The notes: generated by a model from the sequence alone, not told the origin. Counted from the stretch's first letter, positions 32,829 to 41,972 are shown. The stretch is DNA of 64,000 bases from Desulfosarcina widdelii (GCF_009688965.1 NZ_AP021875.1:4898001-4962000), one strand, 5' to 3'. Numbers and translations: made by a program.

Positions 32829-33633
32829 ACAGATCCTCTTCACCCAGATAGGCTTTGATCACTTCCGGATTGTTCTGAACTTCCTCCGGGGTGCCATCCA
32901 TGATCATATTTCCGAAATTCAGAACGAACACCCGATTGGACAGGTCCATCACGACGCCCATGTCGTGCTCGACCAGCAGGCAGGTCACCCGCCACCGTTT
33001 TTCTTCGTTCACATCGAGGATAAAGCGGGCCATATCCTCGACCTCTTCAAGGTTGAGACCGGCCAGCGGTTCGTCCAGAATGAGCAATTCTGGTTCCAAC
33101 GCCAGGGCCCGGCCCAGTTCGACACGTTTTTGCAGGCCATAGGGGAGCATGCCGACCGGTTTGTGGCGGATCTGTTCGATCTCCAGCAGGTCGATGATTT
33201 CCTCCTCGATGAAGGTCCGGTGTTCGATCTCCTCTTTCTTGGTTTTGCCCAGATAGAGGGCGCCGTTCAAAATACCCGAGCGATAGTGGACATGCCGGCC
33301 CAGCCGGATGTTGTCCAGCACGGTCATGCCGCCGAAAACCTCAACCTTCTGAAACGTGCGGGCCATGCCCAGCTTGGCCCGCTCATAGGGCTTGAGCGAA
33401 TTGATGGAACGGCCCCTGTAGCGGATAGCGCCCTTTTGGGGGCGGTAAAGGCCGCTGATAATGTTCATCATTACCGTCTTGCCGGCCCCGTTTGGCCCGA
33501 TAACAGAATGAATCTCACCTTTTCGGATGGTCAGATCGATCCCGGACAGGGCCGCCACTTTTCCAAAATGCATGTGGATGCCTTCAAGCTCGAGAAGGGC
33601 CTCCCCTTCTTTGATCTCATCTGCGTTTCCCAA
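32812..33633 (-). CDS. livG: branched-chain-type ABC transporter ATP-binding protein
   Basis: The 273-residue LivG-type ATPase has Walker [13 protein letters not shown] (Val replaces the usual Ser/Thr after GKT) near residue 43, the long LivG insertion (RLGRHVHYRSGILNGAL), a signature region LPYGLQKRVELGRAL near 160, and Walker B LLILDEPLAGLN near 180. The start appears to be TTG, seven bases after GGAGG. It is the first gene of the transporter operon. Confidence 0.9.
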   Translation of the reverse strand: MGNADEIKEGEALLELEGIHMHFGKVAALSGIDLTIRKGEIHSVIGPNGAGKTVMMNIISGLYRPQKGAIRYRGRSINSLKPYERAKLGMARTFQKVEVFGGMTVLDNIRLGRHVHYRSGILNGALYLGKTKKEEIEHRTFIEEEIIDLLEIEQIRHKPVGMLPYGLQKRVELGRALALEPELLILDEPLAGLNLEEVEDMARFILDVNEEKRWRVTCLLVEHDMGVVMDLSNRVFVLNFGNMIMDGTPEEVQNNPEVIKAYLGEEDLYATRA

Positions 33634-33731
33634 CAGCGCGCCTCCATTTTCAAAGGTCTGACAGGATTAAACTTGCGGTGGAATAAGAAATTGAATTCTG
33701 TTCATAAGATGATTGCGTCTTCCATGATTGT

Positions 33732-33761
33732 GTTAAACACCGGTTTGCGGCGTTCTGTCAA
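33732..33761 (-). promoter_or_regulatory. candidate sigma70-like promoter of the liv operon
   Basis: On the minus strand TTGACA (33761-33756) is followed after 18 bases by TTTAAC (33737-33732), roughly 100 bases before the livG start. The -35 box is perfect and the -10 box weak. Confidence 0.4.
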
Positions 33762-33780
33762 GTTGATAAAATAGCGGGTA

Positions 33781-33803
33781 AGTAGTGGGGAAAAACCACT
33801 ACT
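33781..33803 (-). terminator. hairpin at the end of the GAF-PAS-LuxR gene
   Basis: AGTAGTGG and CCACTACT form an eight-pair stem with a seven-base loop. It overlaps the stop codon of the GAF-PAS-LuxR gene (minus strand). No good T-run follows, so terminator function is only a possibility. Confidence 0.35.
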
Positions 33804-35316
33804 CCTCGTAGGACAAGAGATGGGTCCTGAGATTGATTTTTTTGTTTTTCAGCCCGAGCTTGGTTCGGATATGGTGCCGGTGGAACAGAACAGTATTCTT
33901 TGAAATCAATAACAATTCGGCAATTTCTTTATTGGTCTTGCCTTCTTTGATGAGATTGGCCACGCGGATCTCCGCAGGCGTGAAATTCAGGTATCGGGAA
34001 GAGAGCTTGCTGATAAACGGCGAAATGATATTGTCGAGATTGGACTGCATAATTTCGATCAATGTCTGCTGATGGGGCTCCAGACGCCCCCGCTTCAAGC
34101 GCATCAGGTAGGGCGTGACCAGTTCCTTGACACTGGAAAGAACGTTTTCCTGCATTTCGCGTTTGTCTTCTTCCCGTTTTTTCAGCAGCACCCGCAGTGC
34201 CGTGTTCACCTCTTCGAGATGGTCGGACTGGGCTCGCAAGGCCGCTTCCGCCCGCTTGCGCTCCTCGATCTGCTGTTTCAGGCGGCGGTTCGCGTCGGCC
34301 AGTTCCGCCGTTCGCTCCTGAACGAGTTCTTCCAGCTGGTCATGGTACTGCTGGAGGGCCTCTTCCGCCTTTTTACGGTCGCTGATATCGCGAAGGGTGA
34401 CGATGTTGCCCGTCGGCCGGCCGTTTTGATCCTGAAACAGGGTGGAGCTGATCTGGACGTCCAGCACCTGGCCGTTTTTGGCCAGGCGTTTGGTTTCGAA
34501 CATGGTGATCTTACCGCCGCTGAGCATGCGGTCGATGGCGGCCTTGGTTTCCGGCCAGCACTCTTCCGGAACGAAATCGATCTGTTTGCCCAGCAATTCG
34601 TGCCGAGAGCGACCGAAGGTCTGTTCGAAGGCGGGGTTGATATAGGTCGCGATGCCCTGCATGTTGTAAACCACGATGGGATCCGGGGAGGACTCGAGAA
34701 AAGACCGGTACATCTGTTCGCTCTCACGGATGCGGGCTTCCGCTTTTTTCCGTTCGGCCAGTTCCCGGGTGACCGTGCTGTAGAGAGTGGCTTTTTCCAG
34801 TGCCAGCAGGGCCAGGGCGGCAAAGCGTTCCAGGGCTGTGACGTCTTCTTCGTCGAACTGCCGACCGGGTTCGACATGGGCCAGACCGATGACCCCCTGA
34901 ACCTGACGATCGGATTTCAGCGGAATGCCGACGATGCACCGCAAGCGATCCAGAGACGGATCGTGCAGGCGTCCCGGCCAGTTGCGGTAGTCGCTGACCA
35001 GTTGGGGGCTTTCCGTCTTCCAGACCGTCCCGCCCATCCCCTGGCCCTTGCGCACGGCCAACCCCAGTTGCCCGGCGAAAAGTCCCTTGCCCACGCGCAT
35101 TTCCATCACCTGGGCCTCGGGTGAAAGCAGGTAGATATAACCATGGGCCGTACCGGTGAGATCGGCCGCCCTTTCGATGATCGTTTCGAGCAGTTCTTCG
35201 GTGTCGATCTTGTCGAGAAGCCCCAGAGCGGTTTCATGCAGCGCCCGCAAAGACGCATTTTGGCGCTCGACGGCAGGGTCTGCGGAATTTGGAGTGAAAC
35301 CGGGCTGAAGTGGCAT
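33799..35316 (-). CDS. GAF-PAS regulator with LuxR-type DNA-binding domain
   Basis: The 505-residue protein contains an N-terminal GAF domain (about 20-180), a PAS domain (about 200-325, with DPIVVYNMQGIATYINPAF), a coiled coil (about 335-410), and a C-terminal LuxR helix-turn-helix (FTPAEIRVANLIKEGKTNKEIAELLLISKNTV, about 445-505). It has no receiver or histidine-kinase domain, so it would sense a ligand directly and bind DNA. The start at 35316 is supported by GGAGG; a longer start at 35385 exists. Its PAS domain closely resembles that of the histidine kinase at 54509. It is divergent from ptsH. Confidence 0.85.
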   Translation of the reverse strand: MPLQPGFTPNSADPAVERQNASLRALHETALGLLDKIDTEELLETIIERAADLTGTAHGYIYLLSPEAQVMEMRVGKGLFAGQLGLAVRKGQGMGGTVWKTESPQLVSDYRNWPGRLHDPSLDRLRCIVGIPLKSDRQVQGVIGLAHVEPGRQFDEEDVTALERFAALALLALEKATLYSTVTRELAERKKAEARIRESEQMYRSFLESSPDPIVVYNMQGIATYINPAFEQTFGRSRHELLGKQIDFVPEECWPETKAAIDRMLSGGKITMFETKRLAKNGQVLDVQISSTLFQDQNGRPTGNIVTLRDISDRKKAEEALQQYHDQLEELVQERTAELADANRRLKQQIEERKRAEAALRAQSDHLEEVNTALRVLLKKREEDKREMQENVLSSVKELVTPYLMRLKRGRLEPHQQTLIEIMQSNLDNIISPFISKLSSRYLNFTPAEIRVANLIKEGKTNKEIAELLLISKNTVLFHRHHIRTKLGLKNKKINLRTHLLSYEE

Positions 35317-35543
35317 TGGGCCTCCGGGTGAACCGAACGGCACGTTCAGACAAGGATTGAATGGACAGGGGTGATCCGTTGGCACAACGTCGAACGATCA
35401 CCGCCTTTTCGGTCAAACGGCGATCCTTTTCCAATAACATTGCAACGGGAACGCGTACCCTGTCGGCTGAAGTTTGTATATCCTGCTTGAATTTAAAAAT
35501 AATCAGCGTATCCACAAGGCCGGGTGTTGTCAATGTTTACGCG

Positions 35544-35572
35544 TTGACATCGTCCTTGCAGGTTGGTAAATA
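35544..35572 (+). promoter_or_regulatory. sigma70-like promoter upstream of ptsH
   Basis: TTGACA (35544-35549) and TAAATA (35567-35572) are separated by exactly 17 bases, close to consensus. Transcription would start near 35579, about 120 bases before the ptsH start. Confidence 0.65.
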
Positions 35573-35585
35573 AATACGTTTCAGT

Positions 35586-35614
35586 AAAGGGAGAGTTCCC
35601 TTTTTTTGTTTTTT
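35586..35614 (+). terminator. terminator-like hairpin in the ptsH leader
   Basis: AAAGGGA and TCCCTTT pair around a four-base loop and are followed by a T-rich run (TTTTTTTGTTTTTT within 35601-35614). It lies only about ten bases after the predicted transcription start, so it could act as an early attenuator or produce a very short RNA. Confidence 0.5.
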
Positions 35615-35697
35615 GGAACGCCGGCAGAACGATTCGACCGTCGCTCTTTCGAATTCGTTGCGGCGCGGGGGTCGGTTTTCCACAACGGTTGTACATC

Positions 35698-35976
35698 ATG
35701 GATGACATTAAATCCAGAACCTTGATCATTGTCAATGACCTGGGACTGCATGCCAGGTCGGCGGCCAAACTGGCCAAACTGGCCGAAGGGGCCGGCAAAG
35801 GGGTTTGGATCCAGAAAAACGGTGAAACGGCGGATGCCACGTCCATGCTGGACATCATGACACTGGCCTGCCCCAAAGGAACTGAAATTACCGTCCGTAT
35901 TGAAGACGAAGCGGATATGGACACACTGGACCGCATCGCCGCGTTGATTCGTTCCGGGTTTGGAGAAGATTCATAA
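35698..35976 (+). CDS. ptsH: HPr family phosphocarrier protein
   Basis: HPr passes a phosphoryl group from enzyme I to sugar permeases or regulatory partners. The 92-residue protein has the active His18 in DLGLHARSAAKLAK and Ser49 in ATSMLDIMTLAC at the place of the regulatory serine. The assigned ATG lacks a good ribosome-binding site, but the family alignment begins there. It is directly followed by ptsI without a gap. No sugar-specific EII genes are near, so the pair may serve regulation. Confidence 0.92.
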   Translation: MDDIKSRTLIIVNDLGLHARSAAKLAKLAEGAGKGVWIQKNGETADATSMLDIMTLACPKGTEITVRIEDEADMDTLDRIAALIRSGFGEDS

Positions 35977-37755
35977 ATGAAAGATCAGGACGCCACCGAA
36001 GTCATCCTCAGAGGTATCGGCGGATCCCCGGGGATCTGCATCGGCAAAGCATATCTCGTGGACAAAGAGGGCGTGGACGTCGTTAAACAATACGTGCTCC
36101 GGGAGGAAGCCGTGCCCGCCGAAGTGGGGCGCTTTAAGACAGCGGTCAAAAAAGCCCAGGAGGCGCTGCGCCGGATTATCGACGAAACGCCCGAAGAGTT
36201 TCGCCAGCATGCCCAGATTCTGGAAACCCACACGGTCCTGCTGGAAGACAAATTGCTGTACGACCGAACCATCGAAGTGATCGAAAAAGAAAAGGTCAAT
36301 GCCGAATGGGCGCTCAAGAAGGTGGTCTCCCTGGTCAAGCCCATGTTCGAGAACATGTCCGACGACTACCTCAAGCAGCGGGCCGAAGACATCACCCATG
36401 TGTCGGATCGCATCATGGAAAATCTGGTGGGTGCGGATCAGGTGAATATCGCCCACATCGACAAGCGGGTGATCCTGGTGGCGCGGGACCTGAGCCCGGC
36501 GGAAACCAGCCAGATTCAGCTCGAGCGGATCAAGGGATTCGTCACCAATCGCGGCGGGCGGGCGTCCCACACCAGCATCATTGCCCAGACCCTCCAGATT
36601 CCTGCTGTTTTGGGTGTTGGCAATGCCACCATGGAAATAAAAAACGACGATATTATCATTGTGGACGGCAAGGCCGGCATCGTCGTGGTCAACCCGACCG
36701 AGCAGACCTTGCTGGAAACCGAGGAGCGCCGGGAACGTTACGAAATTCAGAAGGCGTTGATGGTCCGTAAAAGCCACCTGCCCGCCCAGACCGAGGACGG
36801 CATACGCATCCCGGTGATGGGCAACATCGAGCTTCCCGAAGAGGTCGTCTCGGTGCTGGACCACGGCGGTGACGGCATCGGGTTGTACCGGACGGAGTTT
36901 CAATATCTCAGTCGGCCGGATTTTCCCGGTGAAGATGTCCTTTTCGAAAATTACAAAGACGTGATCGACGTGATGGGGGATCGCCCGGTAACCATCCGGA
37001 CCCTGGACATCAACGGCGACAAGGCGGTGAATTATATCCGCGACACCCGGGAACTCAACCCGGCGCTGGGGCTCAGGGCGATCCGGTATTGTCTGAAAAA
37101 ACCCGAAATTTTCAAAACCCAGTTGCGCGCCATCTTAAGAGCTGCCGCCTATGGCAACGTCCGGATCCTCATCCCCATGATTTCGGGGATAGCGGAGGTC
37201 GAGCAGGCCATGGCGATGCTGGACGAGGCGGCCGACAGCCTGATACGGCAGGGGTTTGCTTACAAGCGGGACGTCCCCGTCGGAATCATGATCGAAGTCC
37301 CTTCAGCCGTGATCACCGCAGACATCCTGGCGGAAAAGGTCGATTTTTTCAGCATCGGCACCAACGACCTGATCCAGTATACCCTGGCCATCGACCGCAA
37401 CAACCGGCATGTGGCCCACCTACACCAGCCGCTGCACCCGGCCATCTTGTGGATGATCAAGCGAACCTGCGATGCGGCCAGGGCCAAGGGCATCCAGACA
37501 TACATGTGCGGTGAGATGGCCGCAGAACCTCTCTTTGCACCCATTTTGCTGGGGCTGGGCGTGGATGAACTGAGCATGAACCCCCAGGCCATCCCCATGG
37601 TAAAAGACGCCATTCGGTCGATCAATACCGAAAATGTCGCACCTTTCATCGAAAAGGCAATGACCATGACCACCTGCGCAGCGGTCCAGGAACTGTTGGA
37701 ACGTTCCTTCGGTGAAGCGGTCGGGAGGCTCGAACCCGACCTTGAGGAGCTATAG
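35977..37755 (+). CDS. ptsI: phosphoenolpyruvate-protein phosphotransferase (PTS enzyme I)
   Basis: Enzyme I takes phosphate from phosphoenolpyruvate and gives it to HPr. The 592-residue length is usual for the type without an N-terminal GAF domain. The phosphorylated His198 lies in [14 protein letters not shown], the PEP-binding region shows [12 protein letters not shown] near 310, [16 protein letters not shown] near 462, and the Cys of [11 protein letters not shown] near 507. The start codon immediately follows the ptsH stop. Confidence 0.96.
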   Translation: MKDQDATEVILRGIGGSPGICIGKAYLVDKEGVDVVKQYVLREEAVPAEVGRFKTAVKKAQEALRRIIDETPEEFRQHAQILETHTVLLEDKLLYDRTIEVIEKEKVNAEWALKKVVSLVKPMFENMSDDYLKQRAEDITHVSDRIMENLVGADQVNIAHIDKRVILVARDLSPAETSQIQLERIKGFVTNRGGRASHTSIIAQTLQIPAVLGVGNATMEIKNDDIIIVDGKAGIVVVNPTEQTLLETEERRERYEIQKALMVRKSHLPAQTEDGIRIPVMGNIELPEEVVSVLDHGGDGIGLYRTEFQYLSRPDFPGEDVLFENYKDVIDVMGDRPVTIRTLDINGDKAVNYIRDTRELNPALGLRAIRYCLKKPEIFKTQLRAILRAAAYGNVRILIPMISGIAEVEQAMAMLDEAADSLIRQGFAYKRDVPVGIMIEVPSAVITADILAEKVDFFSIGTNDLIQYTLAIDRNNRHVAHLHQPLHPAILWMIKRTCDAARAKGIQTYMCGEMAAEPLFAPILLGLGVDELSMNPQAIPMVKDAIRSINTENVAPFIEKAMTMTTCAAVQELLERSFGEAVGRLEPDLEEL

Positions 37756-37757
37756 CC

Positions 37758-38219
37758 GTGGGCAATCATCGCATCAAGCTGGTGGCCGAAAACCGCAAGG
37801 CCCGTCACGATTACATTATCGAGGACCGCTATGAAGCCGGGATCGTGCTGGTGGGCACCGAGGTGAAATCCCTGAGAATGGGCAAGGCCAACCTCAAGGA
37901 TTCCTACGCCCGGATCAAAAACGGAGAGGTCTTCGTCTACCAGATGCATATCGGCGCCTACCCGTTTGCCTATTACAACAACCACGATCCACTGCGTCCG
38001 CGAAAACTTCTGCTGCACCGGCACGAAATCAAAAAGCTCTACGGCAAGGTCAATGAAAAGGGATACGCGCTCATTCCGTTGAAACTCTATTTCAAAGAAG
38101 GCAAGGCCAAGCTCGATCTGGCACTGGCCAGGGGCAAGCAGAGCCATGACAAACGGGAAACCATTCGGCGACGCGACCAGAAGCGGGAACTGGATCGGGA
38201 ACGCAAAAACAATCGTTAA
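37758..38219 (+). CDS. smpB: SsrA (tmRNA)-binding protein SmpB
   Basis: SmpB carries tmRNA to stalled ribosomes. The 153-residue protein has the full pattern: [37 protein letters not shown]-like contact region ([15 protein letters not shown]), [11 protein letters not shown], and the basic tail with [19 protein letters not shown]. It starts with GTG after GAGGAG, two bases after ptsI. Confidence 0.97.
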   Translation: MGNHRIKLVAENRKARHDYIIEDRYEAGIVLVGTEVKSLRMGKANLKDSYARIKNGEVFVYQMHIGAYPFAYYNNHDPLRPRKLLLHRHEIKKLYGKVNEKGYALIPLKLYFKEGKAKLDLALARGKQSHDKRETIRRRDQKRELDRERKNNR

Positions 38220-38226
38220 CGCCGAA

Positions 38227-38817
38227 ATGAAGGGTATTTCCGGTATTCGTAAATCGTACCGGGATTTTCCGGCAGGAGCGCCCCTGGCGACCATGAAATC
38301 AACGCGTATCCCTTACAAGAAAAAACCCCCGGTGTTCACGGGCCCCAGGGCGCGGTTCGCCCAGATGCTGGTTCGGCTTCGCCAGTTGGAGGGCAACCCG
38401 CATCACCTTGCCCTGGGAATGGCGGTGGGCATTTTTGTTTCCATCATGCCCATCATTCCGTTTCAAACCCTTATCGCCGTTGGCCTGGCTTTTATCGTTC
38501 GGGGAAGCAAATCGGCGGCGTTTCTGGGCACCTGGTTGAGCAACCCATTGACCATACCGTTGGTCTATTATGTCAATTACAAATTGGGGTGTTTTTTGCT
38601 GGGCTACCAGGCCACCTTGAACAACATCGCTTTCGACTCGTTATCCCAGCTGATGGAACTGGGGGTCGAGGTATTCATGGCCATGATGGTCGGCGGTGCT
38701 GTGATCGGCGCGTTGTTGGGTGTGGTGACCTATTTTCTGACCTTACGCGGTTTTATTATTCTCCGGCGCCAGTCTCGTCACACGAGAAAAGCGGCAGGAC
38801 CGGGAGTCGGGTCGTGA
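38227..38817 (+). CDS. DUF2062 family membrane protein
   Basis: The 196-residue protein has the DUF2062 core: LRQLEGNPHHLALGMAVGIFVSIMPIIPFQTLIAVGLA, then a second hydrophobic pair with SNPLTIPLVYYVNYKLG and a last helix pair near the C-terminus. Function is unknown. The start is uncertain: an ATG at 38227 or at 38293 is possible and neither has a strong ribosome-binding site. It overlaps rsmA by four bases. Confidence 0.85.
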   Translation: MKGISGIRKSYRDFPAGAPLATMKSTRIPYKKKPPVFTGPRARFAQMLVRLRQLEGNPHHLALGMAVGIFVSIMPIIPFQTLIAVGLAFIVRGSKSAAFLGTWLSNPLTIPLVYYVNYKLGCFLLGYQATLNNIAFDSLSQLMELGVEVFMAMMVGGAVIGALLGVVTYFLTLRGFIILRRQSRHTRKAAGPGVGS

Positions 38818-39680
38818 CTTCTCCGCGGGCCCTGCTCACCGCCTGGAACATCCGGGCGAAAAAGCAGTTGGGCCAGAATTTTCTCAACGATCCCAACCTG
38901 GCCCGAGCCATTGTCGAAAAGGCCGGCTTGAACAGCGACGACGTGGTGCTGGAGATCGGCCCCGGCCTGGGGGCCATCACCGTTCCGGCGGCCAAGGCTG
39001 CCCGCCGGGTCATCGCCGTGGACAAAGATGGCCGTATCATCGATCTGCTGCACACGGAGTTGATGGCCGCCGGCATCCACAACGTCGAAATCCGGGAGGC
39101 GGACATTCTGCGGGTGGACCTGGCCTCTATCCATCGGGATGCCAGCCGGCAGCTGGTGGTGATGGGCAACCTGCCCTACAATATTTCATCTCAGGTCGTT
39201 GTGCAGTTGATCCACGCCAGACGCTGCGTGGACAGGGCGGTACTCATGCTCCAGAAAGAGATGGCCCAGCGTATCTGTGCGGAGCCGGGATCGAGGGACT
39301 ATGGCCGCCTGTCCGTGATGCTGGGATATTGCGCCCAAACGCAAGTTTTGATGCCGGTGCGGGCATCCCTCTTTTTCCCGGCCCCCAAGATCGACTCCAC
39401 GGTTATCGGCATCCGGTTTGCCGACCCGCCGCCCGTTCGTGCCGACGATGAGGGGCTGTTGTTTCGGGTGATCAAAGCCGCCTTTGGCAAACGGAGAAAA
39501 ACGCTGCGCAACGCATTGTCCCAAAGCGAGCTGAAGCTGGATGCCGCCACCTGCCAGCGGCTCCTGACCGAAGCGCAAATCGATCCCATGCGACGGGCGG
39601 AAACCCTTAGCGTGCCAGGATTTGTCCGCTTGAGCAATACCATCGGCAACCATTGCCGCCTAACGGAAAAGGGCCCTTAA
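38814..39680 (+). CDS. rsmA: 16S rRNA (adenine-N6,N6)-dimethyltransferase RsmA (KsgA)
   Basis: RsmA dimethylates A1518 and A1519 near the end of 16S rRNA during small-subunit maturation. The 288-residue protein has KKQLGQNFLNDP near residue 17, the SAM-binding motif VLEIGPGLGAIT near 44, the catalytic NLPYN (motif IV) near 118, and FFPAPKIDSTVI near 185. It starts with GTG overlapping the DUF2062 stop (GTGA), with GGGAG upstream. Confidence 0.96.
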   Translation: MTSPRALLTAWNIRAKKQLGQNFLNDPNLARAIVEKAGLNSDDVVLEIGPGLGAITVPAAKAARRVIAVDKDGRIIDLLHTELMAAGIHNVEIREADILRVDLASIHRDASRQLVVMGNLPYNISSQVVVQLIHARRCVDRAVLMLQKEMAQRICAEPGSRDYGRLSVMLGYCAQTQVLMPVRASLFFPAPKIDSTVIGIRFADPPPVRADDEGLLFRVIKAAFGKRRKTLRNALSQSELKLDAATCQRLLTEAQIDPMRRAETLSVPGFVRLSNTIGNHCRLTEKGP

Positions 39681-39681
39681 T

Positions 39682-40257
39682 ATGCGCAAGTACAGAATCT
39701 TATTGGTCGACGACGATCCATTCATTCTGACCGGCATCGGCAAGGATCTCGAAAGCAGCGGCTACGACGTTACACCGGCAAAGAGCGGGGAGCGAGCCAT
39801 CGAACTGATGGAAAGCGGTCATTTCGATATGGTGATAACGGATCTGGTGATGGGCCGCATCGACGGCATCGAGGTGCTCAAGACGGCCAAGGCCAAAAAT
39901 CCGCAAACCATGGTTCTCATTCTCACCGGCTATGGGGACATGGCGTCGGCCATTGATGCCCTCAGGCTGGACGCCGACGATTACCTCCTCAAACCCTGCG
40001 AACCCGACGAGTTGAAGCTGCGGGTGGCCAGCTATTTCGAACGCCTCGAGTTGAAGCGCAAGCTCAAGCTTTACGAAACGATACTGCCCGTCTGCTGTGT
40101 CTGTAAAAAAATCCGTGATGACGGCGGTCGCGAGCCGGGCACCGGAAAGTGGATGACCGTAGAAAATTACATCTGGCGGAAGGCAGGGATCGCCCCTACC
40201 TCAACCTATTGTCCCGAATGTGCCGCCGCCACCAAGAAAGAGATCGGCATCGCATAG
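39682..40257 (+). CDS. response regulator with C-terminal zinc-finger-like Cys pairs
   Basis: Residues about 1-120 form a CheY-like receiver with phosphoacceptor Asp54 and Lys104. After a helical linker, the last 60 residues hold two Cys pairs, Cys138/Cys141 in CCVCKKIRDD and Cys177/Cys180 in STYCPEC, spaced for a metal-binding knuckle. Similar C-terminal modules are frequent on signalling proteins of this phylum, with unknown partners. It has no DNA-binding domain or kinase nearby. It begins two bases after rsmA. Confidence 0.88.
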   Translation: MRKYRILLVDDDPFILTGIGKDLESSGYDVTPAKSGERAIELMESGHFDMVITDLVMGRIDGIEVLKTAKAKNPQTMVLILTGYGDMASAIDALRLDADDYLLKPCEPDELKLRVASYFERLELKRKLKLYETILPVCCVCKKIRDDGGREPGTGKWMTVENYIWRKAGIAPTSTYCPECAAATKKEIGIA

Positions 40258-40317
40258 ATCCGAAGGACGGCTCCGGTAGTTTTGCTCCAACCCTTGATTC
40301 CACCCGTATCTTATATT

Positions 40318-41037
40318 TCAATCCTTAGTGTCGATTTCGATTGCCTGCACGATGATTTCTCTGTCGTCGATCCGCCAGCGAACGTTGACGTTGTATAGCC
40401 GAAGACCGAATTCTTCGCGGTCGGTGTGCTGGTCCACATAAGCGGGCCGGGGATCGGCCCCCAGCACCTGCTCGAGCAGTTCTTCGAAACCGGGATGCGT
40501 CTTTTCCAGTTCCGTGAGGGCTTTTTTTGCCGTCGGGCACCAGGCGACCGGGAGATCGTTTTTTGGCGGCCGGTCGGCGAATCCGCCGCAGGCCCGGGGA
40601 ATGGCATCGGCATAGGGCAGGTACGGTTTGATGTCCAGCACCGGCGTCTGGTCCAGCAGATCGATGCCGGACAGTTCCAGCAGCAGCTTGCCGTTTTGCC
40701 GGCGGATGCCCTCCAGAGACACGGCGGACATGCCGATGGGATTGGGGCGGAACCCGGAACGGGTGGCAAAGACGCCGGTCCGCCGGTTGCCCCCCAGGCG
40801 GGGCGGACGAACGGTCGGTCGCCATTTTCCTGCGGGAATACCGTGGAAGACAAAAAGAACCCACAGATGAGAGAATTCATCCAGATCCCTGAAGGCTTCG
40901 TCATGGTCATAGGGTGAGAAGACCTCCAGCATGGCCCGGGCAGCGGTCACCAGCCCCGGCTGCCGGGGAATGCCGAATTTTTCGGTGAAGCATGAACGGA
41001 TCACGCCGATGGGATGATAAGTAAAATCCGGTTCCAT
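40318..41037 (-). CDS. trmO: tRNA (adenine37-N6)-methyltransferase TrmO (TsaA)
   Basis: TrmO methylates N6 of threonylcarbamoyl-adenosine 37 in tRNA. The 239-residue protein has the single-sheet beta-barrel family pattern: HPIGVIRSCFTEKFGIPRQPG near the start, LDEFSHLWVLFVFHGI near residue 55, VRPPRLGGNRRTGVFATRSGFRPNPIG near 80, and IDLLDQTPVLDIKPYLPYAD near 130. AAAGGAGG precedes the ATG. It is convergent with the response regulator gene. Confidence 0.93.
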   Translation of the reverse strand: MEPDFTYHPIGVIRSCFTEKFGIPRQPGLVTAARAMLEVFSPYDHDEAFRDLDEFSHLWVLFVFHGIPAGKWRPTVRPPRLGGNRRTGVFATRSGFRPNPIGMSAVSLEGIRRQNGKLLLELSGIDLLDQTPVLDIKPYLPYADAIPRACGGFADRPPKNDLPVAWCPTAKKALTELEKTHPGFEELLEQVLGADPRPAYVDQHTDREEFGLRLYNVNVRWRIDDREIIVQAIEIDTKD

Positions 41038-41287
41038 GGGCCTCCTTTACGATTTTTCCGATTTCATACTGTCAGGAATAAGCGCCGGCGTTCCCGGCGG
41101 TCTTGCCGGTGATGTTTTTTGGGACGATATCACACCTTACGATTCAAAAACAGCGGTCCGGCAGGCAGCCAAAATCTCCTTGACAGTCCGTCGCCCCTCA
41201 TTCAGAATTTGGATGAAAACGTTCTTATCGGTATTCGCCAACGGTTGTCATAAAAATATCGAAACAATATGAAAAGGGAGAACCATT

Positions 41288-41959
41288 ATGTTTAATGCGG
41301 AAAGACTTCTCGGCGGCCTGATTCGCAGCAGCACACGAGGCAGCCGCGGCGGGCTCGGCGGTCTGGTGTCAAGTGGCGCGGCCCTTGGCGCTTTGGGGGT
41401 CGCCATGGAAGCGTTTGAGCATTTCGTGAGCAAACCCAAGAATGTCGGGACCCCGCCAGCGGTGCCCGGCTCTCCACCGTCCATGCCCGGCGCCCCACAG
41501 CCGCCCCCGCCGACACCGGGCGGTCCGTCGTCGTCGCCTCCGCCGCCTCCCATGCCGGGCCAGGCCGCCGCGCCGCCCCCACTTTCGCCATCTTCCGGCA
41601 AAGCGCCCGACAACGCGGATGCGGTGCTTCTGATTCGGGCCATGATCGCCGCCGCCAACGCCGATGGCACCATCGACGAAACGGAGCGCAACGCGATTCT
41701 AGAGCGACTGAGAACCGTCGACCTGTCACCCGAGGAGCAGGCCTTTGTCACCCAAGAACTGTTCTCACCGGCGGATCTGGACACCATTGTCGCCGGCGTC
41801 CATTCTTCGGAACTGGCCCGCCAGGTGTATGCCGTTTCGCTGATGGCCATCGAGGTAGATACGGATCGGGAGCGGCAATACATGCAAAACCTGGCCAACC
41901 GGATGAATCTCGACGGCCAGACGGTGGAGCAAATCGAGCGCAGCCTGGAACTAGAATAA
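41288..41959 (+). CDS. DUF533 (YebE/TerB-like) protein with Pro-rich linker
   Basis: The N-terminal 50 residues are Gly-rich with a possible membrane-seeking helix (GLGGLVSSGAALGALGVAMEAFEHF). A Pro-rich linker (about 55-105) follows, then a helical TerB-like domain (VLLIRAMIAAANADGTIDETERNAIL with an acidic DxDGxID-type loop) typical of DUF533. Family members occur in envelope stress contexts, but the function is unknown. A possible promoter -35 box (TTGACA at 41180-41185) lies upstream. It is 13 bases before the AIM24-like gene. Confidence 0.87.
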   Translation: MFNAERLLGGLIRSSTRGSRGGLGGLVSSGAALGALGVAMEAFEHFVSKPKNVGTPPAVPGSPPSMPGAPQPPPPTPGGPSSSPPPPPMPGQAAAPPPLSPSSGKAPDNADAVLLIRAMIAAANADGTIDETERNAILERLRTVDLSPEEQAFVTQELFSPADLDTIVAGVHSSELARQVYAVSLMAIEVDTDRERQYMQNLANRMNLDGQTVEQIERSLELE

Positions 41960-41972
41960 GGAGGACTCCAAC

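Larger units (their letters stand above)
35317..35697. other. divergent intergenic region between the GAF-PAS gene and ptsH
   Basis: The region holds a strong rightward promoter candidate (35544-35572) and a terminator-like hairpin right after it (35586-35614). Near the ptsH start is a palindrome, ACAACGGTTGT, at about 35682-35692, which could be a regulator site. No coding frame is convincing. Confidence 0.5.

Noticed and set aside
30882-32858. 658-codon open frame on the plus strand
   Set aside because: It lies exactly opposite the acyl-CoA synthetase gene, its protein is His/Asp/Val-rich without recognisable motifs, and the minus-strand protein has all ANL motifs.
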